From JAJDNH01 sp964552395 (lineage in GTDB: Bacteria > Acidobacteriota > Thermoanaerobaculia > Thermoanaerobaculales > Sulfomarinibacteraceae): a stretch of DNA of 64,000 nucleotides. The notes beneath the pieces are model-generated. The model did not search any database and was not told the origin of the DNA. It worked only from the letters and a program-made list of their open reading frames with translations. The stretch lies in NCBI GenBank assembly GCA_964552395.1, contig CAZKGM010000004.1, forward strand, positions 1 to 64,000. Direction: 5' to 3'. Of this stretch, positions 19,024 through 26,996 are shown in pieces (within the stretch, counting starts at the first letter, position 1; each line of letters begins with the position of its first letter). The position numbers and the translations under genes were made by a program.

Positions 19024-19165
19024 GTGCAAGGGCCGACACTGTTTGCACTTTGGCTGGCCCGCCACCCACCTCCATCTTACTTCGATCCGCCGTGCCGACT
19101 CGGAGCGTACGGACTCTCGATCGAGAGCTCGGATGGCGTCACTGGTACCTCTTCTTCTTCAACAG
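19024..19165 (+). repeat. Interspersed repeat copy, degenerate
   Basis: Recognisable parts are GTGCAAGGGCCGACACTGTT, GCCCGCCACCCACCTCCATC, the CTCTCGATCGAGAGCTC palindrome and GATGGCGTCACTGGTACCTC. The central GCGTATG section is deleted. Confidence 0.65.
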
Positions 19166-19211
19166 GCGCCTTTTCGATACGAAGTCCACGGCACAGAACC
19201 GGCGGTGGTTC

Positions 19212-19379
19212 ATGGTGGACATCCGGGCGGTGCTCCTTCTCGGGCCGGCCATCATCCGGGACGAGCTCAAGGAGGTTTCCGAGCTTGCCGGCATGATGTT
19301 GCTCCGGAAGGGGAGCTATCCCGCGGCGCAGCCGGTGAGCTCGCACGACTGGGAGGCTATTGTCGCCCTCCGGGCGTGA
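19212..19379 (+). CDS. Doubtful small ORF
   Basis: Open frame of 55 residues (MVDIRAVLLLGPAIIRDELK...). It lacks a good ribosome site and has no recognised family. The plausible amino-acid composition is the only support; it may be the 3' relic of a lost gene. The next real gene starts 73 bases later. Confidence 0.2.
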   Translation: MVDIRAVLLLGPAIIRDELKEVSELAGMMLLRKGSYPAAQPVSSHDWEAIVALRA

Positions 19380-19452
19380 AAACGACCTACGAGCCTGGTT
19401 GACGCCGTGCGCCGCTCCTCGTAGTGTGGTAGAAACGCATCCGGAGGGTGCC

Positions 19453-20022
19453 ATGTCCAACCTTGTCTTCCACGTTGCAAAGAACAACTACCAGCTCGAA
19501 GGAACCCACTCGGCCCATGACGTGGCGGGCCTGGTTGCCCAGGATCCCGGCGCCTCCTTCCAGGTGTGGACGGAGGGCATGGCCGGCTGGGCCGATCCGG
19601 CCGCCGTACCGGAGATCGCCGGACTCCTGGCACCCGCCGCGATGGCCGCGCCTCCGGCAGCGGGTGTGGAGGCCGCCGTCTCTGGAAGGGAAGAAAGCGG
19701 CGCCCGACAGCTCGGTTTCGTTCGCTCCCTCTTCGACCTGAGCTTCTCCTCCTTCGTGACGCCAAGAATGATCAAGGCGTTCTACATCATCGGTTTTGTC
19801 CTTGCCGCCCTGGGTGCTGTCGGTGCGCTCGTTTCGGGCGTGGGGTCCTTCGTCAGCGGTGTCAGGTACTCACGGTGGGGCTTTGCGTTCCTGGGACTGG
19901 TTTGGATCGTCCTCTCCCCGGTGATCTTCATCGTGGAGCTGGCCCTGGGGCGCATGTTCCTGGAAGTGGTCATGGCGCTGTTCAAGATCAAGGAGAACCT
20001 CGACATCCTGGCCGGAAAGTAA
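19453..20022 (+). CDS. GYF_2-like plus DUF4282 membrane protein
   Basis: Predicted 189-residue inner-membrane protein. Residues 1-50 resemble the DUF4339/GYF_2 fold (HVAKNNYQLEGTHSAHDVAG, VWTEGMAGWADPAAVPEI). After a short Ala/Pro linker comes DUF4282, residues 80-189: LFDLSFSSFVTPRMIKAFYI, two transmembrane helices and the C-terminal MALFKIKENLDIL motif. GGAGGG precedes the ATG. The role of DUF4282 is unknown. The zinc-ribbon membrane protein gene follows 138 bases later on the same strand, so they may share a transcript. Confidence 0.85.
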   Translation: MSNLVFHVAKNNYQLEGTHSAHDVAGLVAQDPGASFQVWTEGMAGWADPAAVPEIAGLLAPAAMAAPPAAGVEAAVSGREESGARQLGFVRSLFDLSFSSFVTPRMIKAFYIIGFVLAALGAVGALVSGVGSFVSGVRYSRWGFAFLGLVWIVLSPVIFIVELALGRMFLEVVMALFKIKENLDILAGK

Positions 20023-20160
20023 GATGTCCGTACGGTTCGGCGCTGAGTGGCCGCGCTGGTGGCCGGGCCAGCTGGGGCAAGGCCGAGTCAGGATCCCGGC
20101 TGCCGCATCCGTTCTCAGCGAAAGCCCGGAGGCCAGCCCGGTGCGGAAAGCGTAGGCAGA

Positions 20161-22599
20161 ATGCGCCGGTGTCCTGCTTGCCATGCCGAGCTGCCGGAAG
20201 GCGCCCGCTTCTGTGGGCGATGCGGCCGGCCGTTCCCCGTTGGGCAGGAACCACCTCTTCCGTCCGCGGGCCGCGCGCTTCCACCGCCGCTCTCGTCTTC
20301 CGCTCTTCCCGGCCCACCGCCGCTGCCGGGAGTGCTCCAGCCCCCCCGCCTCTCCACACCGCCGCCGTTGTCGCCTGCCGCCCCCGGGCCACCCGCGGTT
20401 CCTCCCGCGGCAGCACGGGTCTTGCGGAAGAGGGGAAAGAAACGACGCGTGGTTCTGGCCGTGGTCGCGGCACCTCTCCTGGTGCTCGCCGTTTTGCGGA
20501 TAACGCCGGCCATCATGGATGCGCTGAACGCTCTGCCGGCTCGTCCGGACGCGCCCGCCGGCGTGCCCCTGGAGGTTGACGAGTCCACGCTGACCCGGGT
20601 TCCTCTCGGGAGCAAGAAGTTGGCGGCAGATCCCGAGGCTGCACCGGTCGTTGCCTTCGGCGAGGTCCGGGTGGAGCTTCCCCCTGGGGCGGTTTCCAAA
20701 CCATCCCTGCTCGAGGTCTCAGCACTGACGGGCGTCGACTTCTCCGGTGCTGTGGCCGCCACGGGCGTGGAGGTCTCCCTCGGTGACATCCACCGCTTCG
20801 ACGAGCCGGTCGCCATCTCGATGCCCGGGGGCCGCGCTTTCCGGGGACTGACCACGGGAGACCGTGTGGTCTGTCTGACGCGGCGCAAGGAGGGTGCACC
20901 CTACGAGGCGGTCCCGAGCCTCCTGGACGGAAGGGGCCGCATCACAGTTCTGACGGACCACCTCAGTCCATTCCATGCCATCCGCCTCGCCGGGGACGTG
21001 CGGCGTCAGCACTCTCCCACCATGAAGATTTCAGACAACGAGATCCCCTTCGCCGTGTGGATCCGGGATCAACGGGCCCTCCACACTCTGGCGAAGGTAA
21101 CAACGGCCGATGCAAGGAACCTTGGCCCCGGGGCGGCGTCCCTGGCCTGGTCCGGGTTCAACGAGGCCTTCGCCCTCGGCACCAACGCTACGGCACTTGC
21201 GGAGAACGCCGCCTTCATGGACGGGCTGGCCCCCCTCAACAAGTACGTGCCTGAGATCGGCATGGGGCTGGCGCTGGTCCAGCTGGCCATGGATCTCAAC
21301 GGCGACGATACAACCAGGCGCAACGGGGTCCTCAACTTCATCAAGTCCTCGGGCTACTACGCCATTGCCAAGAAGCTCCCAACACGGGCCATGAACATCG
21401 CCATGGTGGGCGTCTTCGCCATCGACTACAGCTTGAACGCCTTCGGCCAGGAGGCATGGGCCGGCCGGAAGGAGATGTACGAGACGCTCGGGAAGCGCTG
21501 GCTTCAACTCCGGCGGCAGGATGGGGAAGGAGCTGCGTTCTGGAAAACGCGATTGAGGAAGGTGTTCCGGGCTCACGAGGACGACCCGGCGGGTTTGGCC
21601 GATGCGGTGGAGGCCAGCTACGACGAGTACGTTGCCCAGTTCTTCCAAGATGACACTGAGATTGCGCTTCTGCAGAAGGGGTTCGGGGGAGGCGGTGGAC
21701 TGAACGATGATGTGCGTTCCGAGCTCTCTGCCGGTTTGAAGGAGGAGCTCAAACAGCGGACACGAGCCGTGGTCTCTGCCCTGGCCAATCAGGCGATTGT
21801 GCTCCAGCAGAGGGCCGTTCGCGAACGGCTCCGGGCGGCTGCGGCTTACCTCAACGCCACCCACGAAATCCGTTTCGTCGTGAAGCCGGGACCGGACGAG
21901 AAGACAGACGGGCTAGCAGGGCGGGAGGTCGGGCTCGCGGTTGAAGACCGGCGCAAGGCCAAACTGTGGAGGACCACCCTGGACGCCGACGGCCGTGCGA
22001 TCTTCCGGTGTACGAATCTCGGCTATATCGACGCCGGTTTTCCCAAGCGCGCCTACCTGATTCTCCCGGCGGAGGGGGGGCAGCCGTCGGAAACCATCCA
22101 GCGTTCCTTCCGGCTCTCCAGGGCCCGTGTCATCACCGTGGAATTCGGAAACGACGCCGATCTCGCCGGGACCTGGGCAGGCACGCTGAAGATCGAATCG
22201 GCGGGCAAAGCCGTCCATTTCATACGTGAAATGATGATCAAGTTCGCCGTGTCCTTCGGAGCCGACGAGCCCAGCGCCAGGCGCGGAATCGAAGCGGTGG
22301 TCGAAGAGGCGCCCGACCTCAAGCGGCCCCGCAAGCTCCGGCTGAAGCTCTCCCCGGACCCCCGAGGACGTAACGGACGCTACCTGGTCGAGCTGAGCCT
22401 CGACGGCGAGAAGGCCACGGGAGTGGGCCAGGTCAGTGGGCGTCAGCTCAAGGTCGAGGTGCACTGGAAGGACCGGTCTGCCACACAGCTCGTTGGGACG
22501 CTCCGTGGGGAGAGGCAGCTGGAGGGAAGGTTCGCGATCAAGGCGTACGGTTTGGGGCCGACGTCTATCTCCGGCCAGTGGAGCGCGGCACGGAAGTGA
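20161..22599 (+). CDS. Zinc-ribbon single-pass membrane protein of unknown function
   Basis: Predicted 812-residue protein. Residues 3-23 are a zinc ribbon (CPACHAE and FCGRCGRPF). A proline-rich linker (30-95) leads to one transmembrane helix (about 100-120, VVLAVVAAPLLVLAVL) after a KRGKKRR stop. The external part starts with a beta-sandwich (VRVELPPGAVSKPS, VEVSLGDIHRF) like ZU5-type strands, then a helical domain and C-terminal strands (LAGTWAGTLKIES). The topology suggests a cytoplasmic zinc ribbon and a large periplasmic region. No enzyme motif is seen. The ribosome site is weak, but the zinc ribbon begins right at this ATG. Confidence 0.75.
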   Translation: MRRCPACHAELPEGARFCGRCGRPFPVGQEPPLPSAGRALPPPLSSSALPGPPPLPGVLQPPRLSTPPPLSPAAPGPPAVPPAAARVLRKRGKKRRVVLAVVAAPLLVLAVLRITPAIMDALNALPARPDAPAGVPLEVDESTLTRVPLGSKKLAADPEAAPVVAFGEVRVELPPGAVSKPSLLEVSALTGVDFSGAVAATGVEVSLGDIHRFDEPVAISMPGGRAFRGLTTGDRVVCLTRRKEGAPYEAVPSLLDGRGRITVLTDHLSPFHAIRLAGDVRRQHSPTMKISDNEIPFAVWIRDQRALHTLAKVTTADARNLGPGAASLAWSGFNEAFALGTNATALAENAAFMDGLAPLNKYVPEIGMGLALVQLAMDLNGDDTTRRNGVLNFIKSSGYYAIAKKLPTRAMNIAMVGVFAIDYSLNAFGQEAWAGRKEMYETLGKRWLQLRRQDGEGAAFWKTRLRKVFRAHEDDPAGLADAVEASYDEYVAQFFQDDTEIALLQKGFGGGGGLNDDVRSELSAGLKEELKQRTRAVVSALANQAIVLQQRAVRERLRAAAAYLNATHEIRFVVKPGPDEKTDGLAGREVGLAVEDRRKAKLWRTTLDADGRAIFRCTNLGYIDAGFPKRAYLILPAEGGQPSETIQRSFRLSRARVITVEFGNDADLAGTWAGTLKIESAGKAVHFIREMMIKFAVSFGADEPSARRGIEAVVEEAPDLKRPRKLRLKLSPDPRGRNGRYLVELSLDGEKATGVGQVSGRQLKVEVHWKDRSATQLVGTLRGERQLEGRFAIKAYGLGPTSISGQWSAARK

Positions 22600-22696
22600 C
22601 CCGCGTGGTCGGGGCCCTCGGTGAGGCCGACGGAGTTTCATCTTCCCAATTTCCCAAGTCTTGGCACCGGCGTGAATCGGCTGATCGACGCCTCGT

Positions 22697-22912
22697 TCAA
22701 GCCTCCTCGAGGGTGAAGACCTCCTCGAGCGGCCGCCCGAAGACACGGGCGATCCGGAAGGCGAGGGCCAGTGACGGCACGTAACGGCCCTGCTCGAGGG
22801 CGATGATGGTCTGGCGGGTGCAGCCGACCCGATCCGCGAGCTCCTGCTGGGTCATTTCCCCGTGCTCAAAACGCAGCCGGCGGACGTGGTTGGAGATCTC
22901 AGCTTTGGCCAT
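22697..22912 (-). CDS. XRE-family helix-turn-helix regulator
   Basis: A 71-residue regulator that is almost entirely one Cro/CI-type HTH: RRLRFEHGEMTQQELADRVG, then the recognition helix TRQTIIALEQGRYVPSLALA. Small XRE proteins of this form are commonly paired with a membrane protein, as here: the start overlaps the end of the upstream membrane gene by 14 bases, so they are co-translated. An AT-rich palindrome overlapping the promoter upstream of the pair is a likely operator, implying autoregulation (inference). Confidence 0.9.
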   Translation of the reverse strand: MAKAEISNHVRRLRFEHGEMTQQELADRVGCTRQTIIALEQGRYVPSLALAFRIARVFGRPLEEVFTLEEA

Positions 22913-23354
22913 GGCCGCCCATTCCGTGGTGAAGCAGCAGCGTCGCGGTGGCATGGCAGAGGTAGGCGAGTATGACTGTGGCGTAGCCCAGGAACCACAT
23001 CCAGCCGACCGGCACACAGCCGGCCTGCCGACAAACCTCCCAGAGAACGATGCAGGCGAGGTAGACGATCGAGAGCACGACGACGAGGGTGGTGACGCTG
23101 GCACGGGCCGCGATGCGTTCGTCCCTCTCATCCGCGATCATCGGCTTGGCGCCCGGTCGAGACCGGGTGAGCCACAGCATGAGGAAGTAGGCGAGGAACC
23201 CGCAGCCGATCAAGACGGCGGTCGCGAGGACTCGCAGTCTCTCAACCCCGAAGGCTTCAGGCCCGCCGCCGCCGAAAAACACCGCCGCCAGACTAGCGGC
23301 GGCGCAGCCCCAAACGGCGAGGGTGAAGAGCGCGCGCTTCTCGGTCTGTGTCAT
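22899..23354 (-). CDS. DUF2178-like four-helix membrane protein paired with XRE regulator
   Basis: Predicted 151-residue inner-membrane protein with four hydrophobic segments and the cytoplasmic loop ADERDERIAARASVTTLVV, typical of DUF2178-type proteins that accompany small XRE regulators. The start at 23354 (MTQTEKRALF) has GGGAGG upstream; an ATG at 23393 is possible but has no ribosome site. First gene of a two-gene operon driven by the promoter at 23398-23426. Function unknown; it may sense membrane state and modulate the regulator (inference). Confidence 0.8.
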   Translation of the reverse strand: MTQTEKRALFTLAVWGCAAASLAAVFFGGGGPEAFGVERLRVLATAVLIGCGFLAYFLMLWLTRSRPGAKPMIADERDERIAARASVTTLVVVLSIVYLACIVLWEVCRQAGCVPVGWMWFLGYATVILAYLCHATATLLLHHGMGGHGQS

Positions 23355-23397
23355 GCCAACCTCCCAAGGGCCGGGTACCGTCGTGTCCGTCATCTTG

Positions 23398-23438
23398 AAT
23401 GTAAGAAAAAGGTGACTTTATGTCATGTTTTTCTTACA
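23398..23438 (-). promoter_or_regulatory. Promoter with overlapping 39-bp palindromic operator
   Basis: On the minus strand: -35 ATGACA (23426-23421), 17-base spacer, -10 TACATT (23403-23398). The arms TGTAAGAAAAA (23400-23410) and TTTTTCTTACA (23428-23438) are perfect 11-bp inverted repeats with partly matching inner bases (GTGAC/GTCAT). The palindrome covers the whole promoter, as expected for a repressor site; the XRE protein encoded downstream is the obvious candidate. Confidence 0.7.
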
Positions 23439-23495
23439 GACGAGCTCAAGAATGGGTCGAGAAGGGCGGAGCGGCGTGACTGGCATCTACTCCCT
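23439..23495 (+). repeat. Interspersed repeat copy, 3' type b tail
   Basis: GACGAGCTCAAGAATGGGTC, then GAGAAGGGCGGAGCGGCGTG and ACTGGCATC. It matches the last 50 bases of the full-length copy at 18412-18579 and abuts the operator palindrome. Confidence 0.7.
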
Positions 23496-23644
23496 TTTCC
23501 CCTTTCTCCAAACGCCTTCGGCTTGGAGATGGGCAACGCGCGCACGCTTGACGAACGCCCTCTAGTGACCGGCACGCTTTGTGAGGCCGGCAGGTGTGAT
23601 GAGGCCCACGCGTGCTGACGGCGGGCGCCTGTAGACTCTCTGGG

Positions 23645-25924
23645 ATGGAACCACCGAGATCCTGGCGGACGGCGCTCATTCTTGCCGGACTCGTCGTGCT
23701 TGCTGCGCCGACGCTGCCGGCCCAGAGCGCGCGGCGCGCCGCGGCGAGGGTCAGGCCGGGTTCAGGGTGGTTGTCACGCGGCATCGGCGGTGGCGGGGCG
23801 CTCTACTCGCCGGCGATCAGCCCTCATGAGCCCGACGAGATCGTCATCGCCACCGACATGTCCGCGGTCTTCTGGAGCACCAGCTTCGGAGCTCGCTGGC
23901 GGGTCGTGCCGTTCGGCGAACTCCAGGGCGGCGTCTCCAGCGAAGTTCGCTTCACCGCCGACCGGGAGGTTCTTTACGCCATCAATTGTGCAGAGGATCT
24001 CCGGATCCCGGTCAGGAGCGACGACGGTGGACGAACCTGGGCACCCCTGGCGAGCGATCCCACCGACGGCGAGGCATACACCCTGTTCACCGATCCCGCC
24101 TCGAGCGACCGCCTGCTCGTCGCGGCCTACGACCGCCTCTACCTTTCGAACGACGGCGGCGCCAGCTTCACCGAGGTTCACCGCACCCCGGACGAGCATG
24201 TCGCCGGCGTCATCTGGAACGGTGACGACGTGTTCGTCGGCACTCGGGAGGGGCTCCTCTACTCCGTCGACGGCGGCGCCACGTTCACCCTCGCCGCGTC
24301 AGGCGGCATCCCGTCGGATGAGGAAATCGTCTCGTTCGCCGGGGCGACGTCCGGCGGAACCGTCAGGTTGTACGCCGTCACTCTGAGCGCAGGAGACGTC
24401 TGGCCACTGATCACCGGCGGCGAGATGTGGGAGTACCGCGACGTCTACCGCCTCGACTGGGGGCACGGCGGCTGGGTCGCCATCGGAAGCGGTCTGCCAG
24501 GGGGCGCCCATCCGTTCTTCGTTGCAGCTTCACCGGGTGACATCGATACCGTGTACCTGGCGGGCGGGGATGTCGATACCTCCTTCCCCATCGTCTTCCG
24601 CTCCGGCGACGGCGGCGGCTCGTGGGTCAGCGTCTTCAGGACCTCGGACAACGCCAACATCGCCACCGGCTGGAGCGGCAACGGCGGCGACCACGACTGG
24701 TGGTACGGCGAGTACGCCCTCGGCCTGGCGGTCGCGCCTACGGACCCAGACCGAGTCGTGCTCACCGATCTCGGGTTCGTCCACGTCAGCGACGATGGGG
24801 GGGTGACCTGGCGCCAGGCGTACGTGGACCGGTCCGGCGAGAACCCGGTCGGCGCCCCCACCCCGCGCGGCCGTGCCTACAGCGGCTCCGGACTCGAGGA
24901 CACCAGCTCGTGGTGGCTCGAGTGGGCCGACCGCGATACCGTGGCCGCCGGCTTCTCGGACATCCACGGCATCGTCAGCACCGACGGCGGTCGCAGTTGG
25001 TCGGCCGGAGTGAGCCACGGCCTTCCTGACAACAGCACGTACTGCATCGTGGCCGACCGCGCGCGGGGGCTCCTGTACGCCGCCACCTCGTCGGTACACG
25101 ACCTCTACCAGAGCACGCATCTCACCGACGACCGGATCGACAACGGCGTGGGCCGCGTCATGGTCTCGTCAGACCGCGGTGCGAACTGGCAGACCCTCCG
25201 CGACTTCGGCCTTCCGGTAGTCTGGCTGGCCCTCGATCCGGAAGACCCCGAGCGGCTCTACGCCAGCGTCGTCAACCGGACAGAGGGCGGGATCTGGACC
25301 ACCGGCGAGCTTGGCCGGGGCCCCGCCGCCAAGTGGACGCGCCTCGCCCAGCCGCCTCGCACCGAGGGCCACCCGCTGGCTGTCCGCGTCCTGCCGGACG
25401 GCGCCCTTGCCGTCACTTACTCGGGGCGTCGCGACGCGGGCGGCGCCTTCACCACGAGCTCGGGCGTCTTCCTGAGCACCGACGGCGGCGCCAGCTGGGA
25501 AGACCGCTCCGACCCGGCCATGCTGCGCTGGACCAAAGACCTCGTCGTCGACCCCCACGACCCGAGCGGCGACACCTGGTACGTCGCCGTTTTCTCGCAC
25601 TGGGGGAGCCCCCCGAACGAGGTCGGCGGTCTCTACCGCACCCGGGATCGCGGCGCGACCTGGCAGCGGGTTGCCGAGCTGTACCGGGTCGAGTCATGCG
25701 CCATCGATCCTGTCGACCCCGAACGGCTCTTCCTCACCACCGAGACTCAGGGCATGTGGTCCACAACCAACCTGCGCGCCGCGACACCCCTGTTCACACC
25801 GGTCGCAGGCTACCCCTTCCGCCACCCCACCCGGGTCGTCTTCAACCCATTCGACCCCGGGGAGGTGTGGGCCACCAGCTTCGGCAACGGTCTTCGCGTG
25901 AGCCGCGTGGGTGCCAGGCGTTAG
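23645..25924 (+). CDS. Secreted Asp-box beta-propeller protein (sialidase/GH74/VPS10-like)
   Basis: Predicted 759-residue exported protein. Signal peptide to about residue 27 (LAAPTLPAQS). The body holds at least nine Asp-box turns of the form S-x-D-x-G-x-x-W (SDDGGRTW, SVDGGATF, SDDGGVTW, STDGGRSW, SSDRGANW, STDGGASW), spaced as in seven- to ten-bladed propellers of the exo-sialidase, xyloglucanase (GH74) and sortilin groups. No clear catalytic acid pair can be assigned, so it may be a binding propeller. The start was chosen at the ATG giving the signal peptide. It stands alone. Confidence 0.85.
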   Translation: MEPPRSWRTALILAGLVVLAAPTLPAQSARRAAARVRPGSGWLSRGIGGGGALYSPAISPHEPDEIVIATDMSAVFWSTSFGARWRVVPFGELQGGVSSEVRFTADREVLYAINCAEDLRIPVRSDDGGRTWAPLASDPTDGEAYTLFTDPASSDRLLVAAYDRLYLSNDGGASFTEVHRTPDEHVAGVIWNGDDVFVGTREGLLYSVDGGATFTLAASGGIPSDEEIVSFAGATSGGTVRLYAVTLSAGDVWPLITGGEMWEYRDVYRLDWGHGGWVAIGSGLPGGAHPFFVAASPGDIDTVYLAGGDVDTSFPIVFRSGDGGGSWVSVFRTSDNANIATGWSGNGGDHDWWYGEYALGLAVAPTDPDRVVLTDLGFVHVSDDGGVTWRQAYVDRSGENPVGAPTPRGRAYSGSGLEDTSSWWLEWADRDTVAAGFSDIHGIVSTDGGRSWSAGVSHGLPDNSTYCIVADRARGLLYAATSSVHDLYQSTHLTDDRIDNGVGRVMVSSDRGANWQTLRDFGLPVVWLALDPEDPERLYASVVNRTEGGIWTTGELGRGPAAKWTRLAQPPRTEGHPLAVRVLPDGALAVTYSGRRDAGGAFTTSSGVFLSTDGGASWEDRSDPAMLRWTKDLVVDPHDPSGDTWYVAVFSHWGSPPNEVGGLYRTRDRGATWQRVAELYRVESCAIDPVDPERLFLTTETQGMWSTTNLRAATPLFTPVAGYPFRHPTRVVFNPFDPGEVWATSFGNGLRVSRVGARR

Positions 25925-25946
25925 GAAGCTGGGAGATCTTGACAGG

Positions 25947-26015
25947 CGCCTGGGGGGACACTTCTGACACTCTTGGTCGGCTTCCACCCACCACCCCTGC
26001 ACCTCGAACAGTCGT
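25947..26015 (+). repeat. Interspersed repeat copy, 5' module
   Basis: Diverged start GGCGCCTGGGGGGACACTTC, then TGACACTCTTGGTCGGCTTC and CACCCACCACCCCTGCACCT and CGAAC. The core and tail are missing. Confidence 0.6.
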
Positions 26016-26205
26016 GCCGTACCGCTGGCCAAGCCGCTGCTGTGGTGTGGCGTGGGCAGTTGTCAGCATCACCCGTTTAGGTGACGCCATTCGATTCGCC
26101 TCAGCCTATCTTGATATTGCGCGATCTCCGTCGCACGCCACGAGCCCGTGGGGCCCGCGTCCGCGAGCTCCGGCACAGGCGAATCGACAGCAGGGGGGTG
26201 CACCG

Positions 26206-26418
26206 ATGGCGAGGTTCGATGACTGTATTCAGGCCGTCTTGGAGCCTGAGGGTGGTCTGGTTGACGACCCGGCCGATCCGGCTGCAAACTCCTGCCGGCC
26301 GGACCGACTGCTCCTCGAGGTGAGCCTCTATGTGGCGGCTCGCTACCGTGACATCGTCGAACGACGCCACGCATCGGAGAGCTTCCTCGCGGGTTGGTTG
26401 AATAGGGCGCACTCCTGA
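26206..26418 (+). pseudogene. Internally deleted GH108 muramidase relic
   Basis: Open frame of 70 residues with a GGGGGG ribosome site. The first 23 residues (FDDCIQAVLEPEGGLVDDPA) match the start of glycoside hydrolase family 108 lysozymes, including the catalytic Glu of the EGG motif. The last 30 (YVAARYRDIVERRHASESFL then AGWLNR) match the C-terminal peptidoglycan-binding end of the same family. The intact enzymes are about 170-180 residues, so about 100 internal residues are missing in frame. Probably a decayed phage-type lysis gene; it could still be expressed as a short protein but not as an active enzyme. Confidence 0.55.
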
Positions 26419-26546
26419 CCGGGACCGTCGATAAACCATTGCACCAAGATTCGCGGAACGTCTGTCAGCGACGAAACCGGGGTCAAGCGCCGCGGTCTCG
26501 TGTCGACCGTGAGTGTCTGGAACCCGAACCGAGAGGAGGAGTCATC

Positions 26547-26789
26547 ATGGGCAGAGAGGTTACCGGCATCGTTATAGAGAAGGCCTACCATCCACCGCCG
26601 GGAGCTCCGGACAGGTACTGGTGTTATCTCATGATCGAGACGGAGGTCGGTGAAAGAACCAACGTGCGCCTGCACCAGAGCCTGCACAACAGGATCTCCA
26701 TTGGGGACAAGGTCCGGTTCACCAAGCCGTGGCGGGAGAACAAGCGGGTACGTGATCTCGAGGTAGTTGAGAGGGCACGGCTCGAGTGA
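26547..26789 (+). CDS. Small beta-barrel-like protein of unknown function
   Basis: An 80-residue protein starting MGREVTGIVIEKAYHPPPGA, with alternating strands (RYWCYLMIETEVGERTNVRL, ISIGDKVRFTKPW, RDLEVVERARLE) that suggest a small OB- or SH3-like barrel. A strong GAGGAGGAG ribosome site supports expression. No family is recognised with confidence. A solitary repeat tail (TGACCGGCACC) follows the stop codon. Confidence 0.7.
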   Translation: MGREVTGIVIEKAYHPPPGAPDRYWCYLMIETEVGERTNVRLHQSLHNRISIGDKVRFTKPWRENKRVRDLEVVERARLE

Positions 26790-26996
26790 CCGGCACCTTG
26801 TCCACGATGGCTTCCCGCCGCTATCGAGGCTGGCGTCAGGCATCTGATAGACTCGGATTCAGAGATCGAGAAGCAGGGCAGTTGGGAACGGTGAGGCCGT
26901 CGTGTGTGGCGGCTCTGTGATCGAGTTGTCCCGCACGGGGCCGCGTGTGTAAGTATTTCCGGCTCTTCCGCGGGCGACGAGGCCGGGAGCAGACGA

